Source: Emmonsiellopsis sp. PD_33 (Eukaryota > Ascomycota > Eurotiomycetes > Onygenales > Ajellomycetaceae). Taken from it: a stretch of DNA of 64,000 nucleotides. The translations under genes and the position numbers were made by a program. The notes below the pieces were generated by a model, which saw only the letters and a program-made list of their open reading frames with translations, ran no database searches and was not told the origin of the DNA. Of this stretch, positions 35,075 through 45,033 are shown in pieces. The DNA is taken from NCBI GenBank assembly GCA_032988165.1, contig JANTQF010000181.1, positions 1 through 64,000 on the forward strand, written 5' to 3'. Numbering within the stretch: the stretch's first letter is position 1; every line of letters starts with the position of its first letter.

Positions 35075-35704
35075 TCATGATTTTAGGGTAGGATTCATGT
35101 TACACTGCCTGAGTAGTGAGGCTGTACATGCAATATTAGACTGAGTTTTGACTGTAAGATATTGAATACAACCTATGCCCTGTTGAAAATGTTGCTTTGT
35201 AAAACCTGCCTTATTCTCAGAGAGGGGGGAATTGTCAATGTGAAAGGCCTCCTCTATGGGCATACTAATGATAACAGTGTCATCCAAATAAAAATCCTCT
35301 ACTAATTGCTCAATGTAGTGTTGGTGAGTCAATTTGATACTATCAGACCTGCAGTCAACTTTCATGCCTAGATATTTTATTGGTTTGTGTAAATCCTTAA
35401 TCTTAAATCTCTCACTGAGAGCTTTCACTAGCCAGTCAGCATTTTTGGGAACTTTGGAGACTATATTCAAATCATTGATGTATATAGTTATATAGAGATG
35501 CAGCTTCTCCATGTGATACTAGAGAGCTGAGTTATAAGAGCTTGCAATAAATTCTAAGTCATGTAAATAATCTGTCAAGCATTCATACCAAATCCTTGCA
35601 GCTGGATCAAGTTCATAGAGACTACCCTCAATGGTGTAGATGAGTGTTTTTAGAGTGCCTAACTTGAAACCAGTAGGTTGCCTCATATAAATTACCTTAC
35701 TCAA
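35075..35704 (-). pseudogene. Copia reverse transcriptase remnant
   Basis: Two open pieces (35704-35519 and 35512-35075) separated by a stop encode IYMRQPTGFKL, SLYELDPAARIWYE and IYINDLNIVSK, equivalent to the usual copia E-V-Y-M-x-x-P-x-G-F, S-L-Y-G-L-K-Q-x-x-R-x-W and Y-V-D-D-L motifs. The Y-V-D-D first Asp is Asn (GAC/GAT to AAC/AAT), which would abolish catalysis. Confidence 0.85.
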
Positions 35705-36910
35705 ATGGCCATGTAGGTAGGCCAGTATGATATTGACCTACTACAACATCCACTCCTGCTGAGCTGCTATAGTGAATAACATGCAGTTCACAGTGTTAGT
35801 TATAATAAATGTATAGGTTTTCTCCCTACTATCCTTCTTCAGCTAATTGCTGTAGATCACCCAATGGGACTTCTGTAGAATGCCATTAGAATCTATATTT
35901 AGATCTTGAGGCTGATCCTTTTCAATAAACACTCAGTAGCCTAGTGCTACTGGTTCTCCAACTGGTATGTTGGATTGGAGGATGAGATATCATGTCTTGT
36001 GGTGTTCAAGATCAGAGATCTCATACTACATTGATTTTTACCAGTATTTTCTCACCCCCTCTGGCCTAGATACAGTGTCATTGTATGATTTAGGAAGACT
36101 ACCTGTATCAGGAGAGGGGGTATAAGTTGTGAAGGTCAGTGTCAGGTATAATCATTCAATGTCTGCAGGGGCCTCAGTGTCCTCATCCACCATAAAAATT
36201 GATTCTATGTTTAGGCTGTTAGAGGCCTTGAAGGTTAGTTCCTCTTCTGCAAATTGAACCCTATAGCCTGAATCCACCTTTTCTTACATGAATCTGATGT
36301 TGGATGATGCTATGATCTTATCTGCAATGAGATCTCAGAGCTGAAAAATCAATATCCCATTAAATCTGATCAACTTATATAGTCTTCTGTGAGGGGATAA
36401 CTTGTCTGTGGGCTTCTATGAACTGTGCAGGTAGGTGTAAATATCTGCCCTGAGTTGATGAAAATATTTAACTTTTAATGAAGTATTTGTGAGAGTACTC
36501 TATAGGATCTTATGAGAGCTAGGGGTAATTAAATCTGCTGTCTGCAGCCAGAACTTTTTATTATATAGAACTATAGATGTAAGAGTATTATTAGTTATTG
36601 TAATGACTACATGCAAGATATCTGCCCAGAATTTCTTGGGTAGACTGCTCTGTATGAGAATAGCTCTCATCTATCTCATAACTGTATGGATCTCTCATTC
36701 AGAGACTGTGTCCTGATGAGGTGACTAAGGTGTTGTAGGTTTTCATTTAATTCTATAGTTAGTTATAATCTACTGCATTCAGGCAGAGCAAAAAATGCTG
36801 TCTATATCCATATGGATGACTGCTAGGGTGCTATACTCTATATTGCCCATGAATCTGAGCTAGTACCTGAAAAAATCAACTGCCAGATCTTTCAAGTTCA
36901 AAAAATATAC

Positions 36911-37423
36911 TCATCTATAGTGTGTTGTGTTGCATGTCAGTAGCATGAAGTATTTCATCTCTTGGTGAGACTTCAGGGGATGATCAGATAGATCTTCTAA
37001 TGTCTTATCCCCCCCTGTGAGGTTGATGTGGATTTTCTCCACAGCCCAAAGTGTGTGAGGTATTAGTGTTTGAGAGAAATGCTGAGTCATTCTGACCTGT
37101 ATATAGTTAGTACAGTAAAAATTCAATTTCAGGCTGATGATCTTGACCCTCATATGAGGATCCTTAGACATCATAATAATAGTGCCTGCATGGATGTGCC
37201 TGAGATCTCTATACCACTCCATGAGAGTTTTACCCTTAGGGGTAGGTTCCAACTTGGTAGTTGAGGCTGTAGTAGTAGTAGTAGCAGTAGCTATAAGATC
37301 AATTTTTTGGACTGTATTAGGATCCCTGTACTCATATGATTTTACCATATAATTCACCACTCTACTGATGTGATTAACATCCAATTCCAAGTTATGTTCC
37401 ATAATCTTGTAGACATCCCCCAT
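36911..37423 (-). pseudogene. Copia GAG-pre-integrase / integrase remnant
   Basis: Open for 170 codons. WYRDLRHIHAGTI corresponds to the W-H-x-R-L-G-H pre-integrase motif, then CTNY where C-x2-C is expected (Cys to Tyr), then EKIHINLTGG for the catalytic V-H-x-D-L-x-G-P (Asp to Asn). These are G-to-A changes. Confidence 0.82.
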
Positions 37424-37975
37424 TGTGGTCCTAACTGTATTGAAAATAACACTGTTCAGGGCCTTACAAATGAAGTATAATGGGGTTGTATTGGATAATG
37501 TGAATTAGTAGCCCTGATCCTCCAAATAGATGTATGACAGTAAGTTAACTGTCAAATTTGGGAGATAATGAACCTCATGTAGTGCAAGATCTCCCCCTTT
37601 CATACTCAGAACTATATTATCAATTCCTTCTACTCTAGCTTCATTGCTAGTAGTAGAGTTGACACTAAGGTCACCCTTATATAAACTGTAGTTCAAGATT
37701 GAATGGCATTCACCTGTCATATTGAAACTAGCACATATATCCAAATATCAGGGTTGCAAGAAGTCACTCATGGTAGATGTAGTTAAAAATGCCTCACCCC
37801 ACTCCACACAAATTATTACAGCATTCACAGAAGGTTGATTTGATATCAAATCCTTGCTATTCTCTTCCTTCCTAGAATTGCTAGATCCACTACCCTTACT
37901 CTTATCCTTATTTTTTGCCTTTTTTGCATCCTCAGCTTTTACCTAATTAGGCTTCAAGTTGGGGTGTAAGGTCCA

Positions 37976-38017
37976 GCATTTATCCTTGCTATGCCCAGGC
38001 ATCTTGCAATAACCACA
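37976..38017 (-). other. Copia Gag CCHC zinc knuckle, intact
   Basis: Reads CGYCKMPGHSKDKC, an intact C-x2-C-x4-H-x4-C nucleic-acid-binding knuckle, flanked by basic residues. Confidence 0.92.
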
Positions 38018-39369
38018 TTTACCCTTGGCAGGCTTCATACTGGAGGTAGGAAGGGTAGTAGCCACAGAATTTACTAATGAATTCTGTGAGGCCAGGGCTA
38101 CTGTTTTCTTATTGTAATGGTTTAATAACTGCTTGCTGAATTTATTGATATTAATGTTTGAGATTTAGCCCTGACCAGTGGAAAAAAACTCATTCAACTG
38201 AGTCTTCACAAATGCCTTCTGAAAATCTTTAAGTCCCAGGAGGAAGATGTCATGGTAAATGTCTCCCACTCTGACTGCAAGATCCTTATGTTGTGTGACT
38301 AGGTAGTGAAAATGCCTGAGATAGGGCATATAGTTGGTGTTCTTAACTTGAAGAGTCATTAATTCCTTGACAATCATCATATACTCCTCTGCTAGAGAGA
38401 CTGTATACTCTATGTTGATTTTCTCCCATATATCTGTAGCCAGGTTGGGTTCTAATTCTCTGAGAATGGCTCAAATATTACCTTGCAGACTAGTGAGAAT
38501 GTGGTGATATAATGCCTGTGAATGTGCCAACTACTTAGCCTGCTCATAATAGCTTATAGAGGTTGAGGTGTGCTTATTCCTAAGAATGATATTTTTTGCA
38601 CCAATCACCTCAGTGTCTGCCAGAATCTCTATGTGCCATGAATTGTAGTTTGTGCCATTAAAGGTAATGATATCTTTAGTCTTAATTGCCTGTTAAAGTT
38701 CCTTCTGATACTCATGAAGCTTGTCTTTATGAGGGTTGTAGGAGGTAGTCATTACTGATGGTTAATAATAGATCTCAGCTGCTATCTACTCTATCTCTTC
38801 TTATTGAATAAATCTTGTAGAGGTGAATAGCTGCTTCATCATCTGAGTGAGTACCTCCTATATCATAATGATGGTAGCACCTGAATTATGTAAGATGCTG
38901 AGCACCCTACTGGGCTGCAAGGGGTAATCTGTCTCCTCATTCTTGTCCTTAGAGAGGCTGGGCAAGGTAGGCTTGGAAGCCTGATGATTGGGATTTGTGG
39001 GCTGTGAAGGGCCTGTAGTCCTGTGATTTGCCATTAAGTGAGTAGTGTGATGAGTACTAGTGGTATCTGCTGTAAACTCAGGGGTGAGAGGCATCTTGCC
39101 AGGCATCCTATTTGACATTGTATGACCTTGGGATCTGGCTGCAAGTGGTGCAGCTGTCCATCAAAATTCAAAAAATCTGCTGATTCACCTCTGAAAAAGT
39201 TTTCACATGCTAAAAATCTTCAAAATCTGCCTTAAATATCATAAAGATGTGTGAATTTTGGGCAATTGAATATCTCACTATAAAATATATGTGATATTCA
39301 ATCCAGGTGAACCTTCCAGTCTTTGATGCAGTGTTTTTAATTAAAAAATGTACTAACCAGGCTATAACC

Positions 39370-39484
39370 TGTGGGAAGGTTGAAGGTTCTTGGATTGCTA
39401 CACTAGTGAGAGAATCTATCTACTGTGCAATCACATAATCGTGCTAAGCCTGATTGGGAGACCGGAGGCCTACGGCCGCCAACA
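39370..39484 (-). repeat. 5' LTR of copia element
   Basis: 115 bp, partner of 34258-34372. Here the loss of CpG is in the first ~70 bp, again the side facing the interior; the last ~20 bp keep CGG and CGGCCG. Confidence 0.93.
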
Positions 39485-39646
39485 GATTTTGGGTTTACCT
39501 TACGTAAGCGACTATCACATGACCGGTCACGTGGAGTTATCCGCTAGTCACGTGGAATTTTATTTCTCCAGCAGCGACACTCGACCGCGCAGCGACAGCG
39601 GCAGACGGAGTCCATTCCCACCGCTCAACACCCAACCACCGTCAAG

Positions 39647-40533
39647 ATGAACTGGGCAGCGTCACGGAGCTGCTACAGGCAGCTCCTCAGAGAGCCCTTG
39701 AGGACCAATTCCCTACCCGCCTTCCTCATTCCCGCCTTTTCCCTCCCTCCTCAGTCCCGTTCCTTTTCCGCTACCAGCCCATCGCAGTCGCGAATTGGCT
39801 CCGCGGCGCTCTCGATTCCTTCTGAAGTCTCGTTGAAATTCATCGACCTACCCATAACGAAAGTTCCTCTGCCAGGAAGAGGCAAGGACATTCCCACCAC
39901 CGCAGTGGATGTTACCGGGCCCCTGGGTAAGCGCCCTTGATCTGAAACCTTTGGACAAGGACACTGATGGAAAATCGCTACAGGCACCATGACGTTGACC
40001 CTCCCGTCGTTCGCTACCCTCCAGTTCGATGAAACCACCCGCAAAGCCAGCGTCGCGGTGAAGGACTCTACTCTTAAGCACCAGCGTGCCATGTGGGGTA
40101 TGTCCAATTCCTCCGTCCCCGTCGCATTATTCCCGTCTAACAAATTCCTTGCCCAGGAACTGTACGGTCACATTTGAAAAACTACGTCCTTGGAGTATCG
40201 GAAGGCCATACCTGCATCATCAAGATGGTTGGTGTCGGTTTCAGGGCCATGATCGAACCCACCGCCGTCACCATCTCCGAACCCCAATATCCGGGTCAGC
40301 AATACGTTTCGCTGAAGGTTGGATACGCGCACCCAATTGAGTTGGGTATCCCATTTGGCGTCAAGGCCAGCACGCCGCAGCCGACCACAATTCTACTCGA
40401 GGGAATCAACAAAGAGACTGTCACGCAGTTTGCTGCTGAAATCCGGGCATGGAGAAAGCCCGAGCCGTACAAGGGAAAGGGTATCTTCGTCGATGGGGAG
40501 ACTATCAAGCTGAAGGCAAAGAAGATCAAATGA
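39647..40533 (+). CDS. MRPL6: Mitochondrial large ribosomal subunit protein uL6m
   Basis: Structural protein of the mitochondrial large ribosomal subunit, bacterial L6 homologue. Exons are 39647-39926, 39984-40097 and 40157-40533 (771 nt, 256 aa); both introns are under 60 bp. The first ~50 residues are basic and Ser-rich (MNWAASRSCYRQLLREPLR, SRSFSATSPSQSRIG), a mitochondrial presequence. L6 domain motifs are GTMTLTLPSFATLQ, WGTVRSHLKNYVLGVSEG, KMVGVGFRA, LKVGYAHPIEL and, at the end, RKPEPYKGKGIFVDGE. It lies 162 bp from the copia LTR and ends 166 bp from the converging HAL2 gene. Confidence 0.96.
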
Positions 40534-40699
40534 TCTTTCTGTTGTCTTCCACATTGTTTGCTGCTATTTCTGTATATCTATGTCTTTTTTCTTAGAGTTT
40601 GGTTTTTCATATCCTTGTAGAATAGCTGTATGTTTTAGCCCGGATTTCTGCCACTATCTAAAAATGGGAAATGTCGTCTTGGGTATGATTTCTTCACTT

Positions 40700-41956
40700 T
40701 CATTTGGAGCCCAGTACTTTCTGGACGGCGTCGATGACTTGGCTGTGGATAGCTTTTGGCGCCGCCACCACACCGCTGTTCTGTGCCAAGGTCCGTCCAA
40801 TTCCAAAGTTCAATCTATTGCCGTTGATATCGGAGACCATTCCTCCAGCCTCACGGACAAGTAGGTCACCCGCAGCATGGTCCCAGATCTTTTCTTGATA
40901 ATCCTTCCTCACGGGTAGTCTCAAGTAGATGTCCCCAGCTCCTCTAGCAACGGAGCAGTATTTCGCCTGGGAGTCCAGTCGCACGCTTGGCGCGGTGATA
41001 CCTAGCAACTTAGCCACAGCTGCATTATCGTCCTGCGAAGAATGCGCGGCCTCGACGCCTTCACAGAAGGAAGCCTGCGAGATATCAGGCACGGGTCTCA
41101 TGGAAATAGGCTTGCTGTCGAGCAGTTTCCCGTCGGAGAGTGGCCGGCTGGTAGCTCCCTGTCCGAGAACCGTCGAGAACAGCATTCCGCTACCATTCTC
41201 GCCTGGCTGTGCGCTTGCGAGATCGACAGGAATTGGTGCGGAATCGGAAACGGGGAGGTTGGGGCAGCCAATGACGCCTACTTTAACATCCCCGTCGACG
41301 ATCAAGCCAAGGCAAACAGCGTACTGCCCGCCACGGAGGAATCCCTTGGTGCCGTCAATGGGATCCAAAGCCCATATCCGGCCCTTTGGTCCACCTGCAC
41401 TTTTTCCCTGGTCGAGTATGTCCAACATGGCTTCCTCACTTGACAATGGTCCTCCTAGAATATTGTCACTTTCCCCATCACTAAGCTTAATATCCTTGAC
41501 AAGACCCCAGATCTCATTGCTTAGTGGCTTGTCCTCTCTGAGCGCGGCGGCTTCTTCCTCCGCAACAATCTCATCGTTTGGGAAGTTCTTGCGGATGGCT
41601 TGGATGATGAGCGCTTGAGCGCCAAAATCGCCCTTCGTGACGGGGGATTTGTCGTCCTTTGAGAGAGTGCCTTTGGCTTTTTCGTTGAAAACTTTCTGTG
41701 TTAGGAGGGTCGCACGCTGGACGGCAAGCTCAGCGATGTAGAGCTCCTGTTGGTACGACATGTTTGCAGAGGTTATGAAGTGTTTCGGCGATAGGATGTG
41801 GCTGGAAAATAAAGAGAGGCGGGGTCGGAGCCGGACTGCAATGCCAGACGCCAGGATGAGGACGGCGACGGAGAGGACGAAGTAAAGGAAGCGGAAACGG
41901 TTCAACGGGGATTTAGGCTGCTTCAATTGGTGTGGGCCAGCATTCATAGACAGCAT
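40700..41956 (-). CDS. HAL2: 3'(2'),5'-bisphosphate nucleotidase
   Basis: Hydrolyses 3'-phosphoadenosine 5'-phosphate (PAP) to AMP during sulfate assimilation; Mg-dependent and usually the lithium/sodium-sensitive target (HAL2/MET22). Single exon. Family motifs: SPVTKGDFGAQALI, IVAEEEAA, metal-binding WALDPIDGTKGFLRGGQYA, KIWDHAAGDLLVREAGG and SGVVAAP. The core protein from MSYQQELYIAEL (start 41761) is 353 aa, the normal family length. The frame stays open to a Met at 41956, adding 65 residues with a hydrophobic segment (FRFLYFVLSVAVLILASGIA) that would anchor the enzyme in a membrane. Which start is used is undecided; I give the longer span. Confidence 0.94.
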   Translation of the reverse strand: MLSMNAGPHQLKQPKSPLNRFRFLYFVLSVAVLILASGIAVRLRPRLSLFSSHILSPKHFITSANMSYQQELYIAELAVQRATLLTQKVFNEKAKGTLSKDDKSPVTKGDFGAQALIIQAIRKNFPNDEIVAEEEAAALREDKPLSNEIWGLVKDIKLSDGESDNILGGPLSSEEAMLDILDQGKSAGGPKGRIWALDPIDGTKGFLRGGQYAVCLGLIVDGDVKVGVIGCPNLPVSDSAPIPVDLASAQPGENGSGMLFSTVLGQGATSRPLSDGKLLDSKPISMRPVPDISQASFCEGVEAAHSSQDDNAAVAKLLGITAPSVRLDSQAKYCSVARGAGDIYLRLPVRKDYQEKIWDHAAGDLLVREAGGMVSDINGNRLNFGIGRTLAQNSGVVAAPKAIHSQVIDAVQKVLGSK

Positions 41957-43022
41957 AAATCAAGTAATACGATCTTGCTTAGCAGGATGGAGAAGAATAT
42001 ACCGTTCTCTCCTCTGTTTGATGTCTGGATAGTTCTTCTGGAGCCCACCGAAGCCATATCACGTGGGATAGGCCTTCCCCGCACTAGTCCGGGAGCAGAC
42101 TAGCGTTCTTCCAAGACCCAGGTCACGGGACCCTCACGTCATCTGCCGACAGTCTTCATGTTTTCCCAATCAGGAAACTTTGACGTCCTGATACATCTCG
42201 GCGCCTGAGAAATGCTTCGTTGCAATTTATGGACGGAGAGATTCGCTTCTGAATATTACCCTGAACCCTGCTTTTCACCCTTTGTGTAAGACAAACTCGG
42301 TTCTTTGTCTTATCAAACGTCAGACCTCGCGCTACGTCCCGACCCGGCTCCGCCACTCGAGAAACTCTCCAGCCGCCCGTATCACTTTCAACCACATCGA
42401 CAGCGTATTCTCTTAATTTTTTCGACATTCTTGACTTTGAGATTGCATCTCCCCACCGTATGAACTGGCAGACTACATATCTCTATACATACCTAACTTC
42501 TCCCTCCCCCGCCATCTACCGACCTTTGCGCCTTTTTATTATCTGGCGGTTTCCCTGCGCCTTAGCAAATTTCTTCTAAAATATACCCTCTGATGAGCTA
42601 CTGTAAGAATCTTTATCGTTGTGAAATTCCCGTAATACTAAATGACTGAAAACTCCGCGATCTAGGATTCCACCTTGGCTCTCTCCTCCAAATCAAGTAT
42701 CATGTTCACAGGATCTGTAAGTTACACCAATGGATCTCTCGATTGTGCCTCTACTACCACTGGAACAATCCCTCTGTTTGAATTCCTTTGTTATGATACT
42801 TTCCCGGTTCTTACATATTTCTCTGATATGCGACCCATCACGGCAATTGGCGTGAATGTATGTACATTCATTCGCTTCATCGGGCATATCCGGCCAACAA
42901 GGCTCCAGATTGTCATGTTGATTTCAACTTCCCCAGATTCTCTCATCTATCCACTCTATTTGCTTATATGCTTTTAAACACTCATCCCTATTTTCCACCT
43001 CATTTGCCTCGCTGCTAATATT
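41957..43022. promoter_or_regulatory. Divergent promoter HAL2 / LSB5
   Basis: 1.07 kb between divergent starts. Short frames (42156-42428 minus, 42675-42977 plus) show no domain; they may be leader ORFs or chance. No repeat seen. Confidence 0.45.
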
Positions 43023-44372
43023 ATGGGTCTCTTTGACAACAAGAAAAAACCGTATTCGGCCATTACTGTCCATATTGACAGGCTCACGAGTGAGCAATAT
43101 GAAGTTGACGACTCCAGCGGTATCGTAGATCTGGTAGAGGTCATCAGACTACAACCCAGCGGCCCAACTGAAGCTAGCCGCGCCCTCAGAAAGAAACTGT
43201 ACTTCAAACCCTGCTCAAAATGCGCCATCACTCCCCAATATAGCAACTAATGATCACGAAACAGAAAATATGGATCTATTCACCGCCAGCTACGAGCACT
43301 TACCATTCTCGACTTCCTCATTCAAAATGCCGGCGACAGATACCTCCGAGGCTTCGCTGACGAGCCGCTTCTGGAGCGTCTTCGCGTTGCTGCTACAGAT
43401 CCAGTTTCAGACCGCGAAGTCAAAGACAAGTGCAGACAGCTATTTCTCCAATGGAATGCGAATTTCCAGGGTGTTAAGGGCATGGAGCGAATCTGCAACC
43501 TGCATAGTCAACTCCCCAAACGGAAACGACCCGTGAAACAACAGCAGTCCAAGGTCCTCCGCGAAACGGAGGCACACCCAGAATCGCCAATAGGCCATTC
43601 CGTTTCCATTTCAGCTGGAAACGGCCCTTCCACAGTTCTAACATCCCCAAAATCATCTAAAACCTCGAAATCCGGCAGGTGGTCCAAGGATAACCCCGCC
43701 CGCGGCAAGCCGTTCAATCTTGAAAAGGAGCGTCCCGAGGTCCTACAATCGATCGCCTCAGCGTCAATGGCTAGTACCAACCTCTTGAACGCCCTCAAAC
43801 TAGTCAATCGCGAGCATGAGCGAGTAAGCCAAAACGCGGAGGTCATGACTCGGTTTGATCAATGCAAGAACCTCCGCCGGCAGATCTTAAAATACATCCA
43901 GGTCGTCGAAAGCGATGACTTTTTAGGTAGTCTCATTCACGCCAACGATGAGCTTGTAACTGCGCTCATAGCCTTCGAAGTACTTGACAAAAGCGTCGAC
44001 GATGACAGCGACAGTGAGAGTGAGAGCGAGATGAGCCCGGGCGAACACAGCCCACCTAATGAAGGGATCGCTGCACTCAGCCTTGGCCCCCCACCCACGA
44101 AGCCTCCTCGGCCTGCGCGACCCAACAACCTCACTCTTCCCCCTTCATCAGTAGCATTTGGCAAGCAGCGGCAGCTAGAAAGCGACAGCGAAGAGTCTGA
44201 GGCGGAGGATGAGGATGATGAGGATAATCCGTTCGGTGATAGGAACGCGGTGAACACGCCTCATATTGAAAAGTCGGGCCTTACCTGGTGAGTTTTGTCA
44301 TCTGCGGTTAGCCTAGGCAATATTTGAACAGCTTGGCTAATTCTTTACGTCACTCGCAGGAGGGAGGTTTGA
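43023..44372 (+). CDS. LSB5: LSB5-like VHS/GAT actin-patch and trafficking protein
   Basis: Adaptor linking ubiquitin-marked cargo, endocytosis and actin regulation at the plasma membrane (yeast Lsb5). Exons are 43023-43198, 43265-44287 and 44360-44372 (1,212 nt, 403 aa). The first join gives LRKKLKYGSIHRQLRALTIL, squarely inside the VHS domain (residues ~10-140; FLIQNAGDRYLRGF). A GAT-like three-helix region follows (EVLQSIASASMASTNLLNAL ... ALIAFEVLD, ~215-320). The C-terminal part has acidic Ser/Glu stretches, a Pro-rich TKPPRPARP possible SH3 ligand, and NPFGD, an EH-domain-binding NPF motif. The last exon is only 13 nt and changes the end from LTW-stop to LTWREV, the usual fungal ending. 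Confidence 0.92.
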
Positions 44373-45033
44373 TGTTCCATCTATGAAGTACATACGTCAC
44401 ATCCCTGCCATCCATAAGCTCTCTATCTACATGTACATATCAGCGCCGGCGCGAGATACCGAGCCACTGTTCCCCCACACACCTTTTGTTTTCTTGTCAT
44501 GTTTATTTATCCCTGCCCCCCTAGCTTTCCCTCCCTAGATGCTGTCCTACCACCTCCTCCACGCTGTTACAATGAAGAACCTCTTCCATGAGTATAAGAG
44601 CTAGCATTTAAGAATTTACCAGAATTAATGATCACGTTCTAGATAACGGTTTCCTGTTCTTTCCTAGACTTGTTGTGTGTCTATGAGTCGAACTAATTCG
44701 TATCTATTGTTCTACCACAAGGTGGGTGTATTTTGTTCCCTCATGTGTGATAGGGGTCCCCATCTCTTCTTATATCTCCAGGCATAGAATGCAGCCCACA
44801 CGGGGACAGGTCCAGTAAAGGCGATTGATCTAATACTCCTGTCTATGGTTTCTAAGTTGTATCCGGTACGGCCGGATACTACCTAATAGATTATGTGCAG
44901 CCTCTCCCTCCAGAAGACATGGTAGAGGTGGTAAAAACAAAGGTCACTTATATTTCCCAACATCATTCAACCAATATATAACTAAATCAAAAAAACCAAT
45001 TAACCCCAATCTAAAAAAAAAAAATACCCCAAC
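44373..45033. other. Intergenic, tail-to-tail LSB5 / MAK5
   Basis: 661-bp spacer with no gene. It carries A-rich runs near 45012-45024 next to the MAK5 stop, and T-rich and C-rich patches. Confidence 0.5.

Larger units (their letters stand above)
34258..39484 (-). mobile_element. Ty1/copia retrotransposon, RIP-inactivated
   Basis: A 5,227-bp element with 115-bp LTRs (34258-34372, 39370-39484), TG...CA ends and a 5-bp target duplication GATTT (34253-34257, 39485-39489). Minus-strand order: gag (39118 downward) with zinc knuckle at 37976-38017, protease region DICAS near 37740, GAG-pre-integrase WYRDLRHIHAG and integrase core EKIHINLTGG (about 36950-37230), reverse transcriptase (IYMRQPTGFKL, SLYELDPAARIWYE, IYINDLNIV; 35704-35075), RNase H NEAEYIALSKAV (about 34800-34845). 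Integrase before reverse transcriptase defines copia. Polypurine tract GAGGGGGGG abuts the 3' LTR at 34373-34381; the primer site GGTTATAGCCTGGTTAGTAC lies below 39370. Many in-frame stops and D-to-N changes fit RIP. Confidence 0.94.

Noticed and set aside
40929..41618. 229-codon plus-strand frame
   Set aside because: Antisense shadow of HAL2; Ser/Pro-rich composition reflects the complement of conserved codons.
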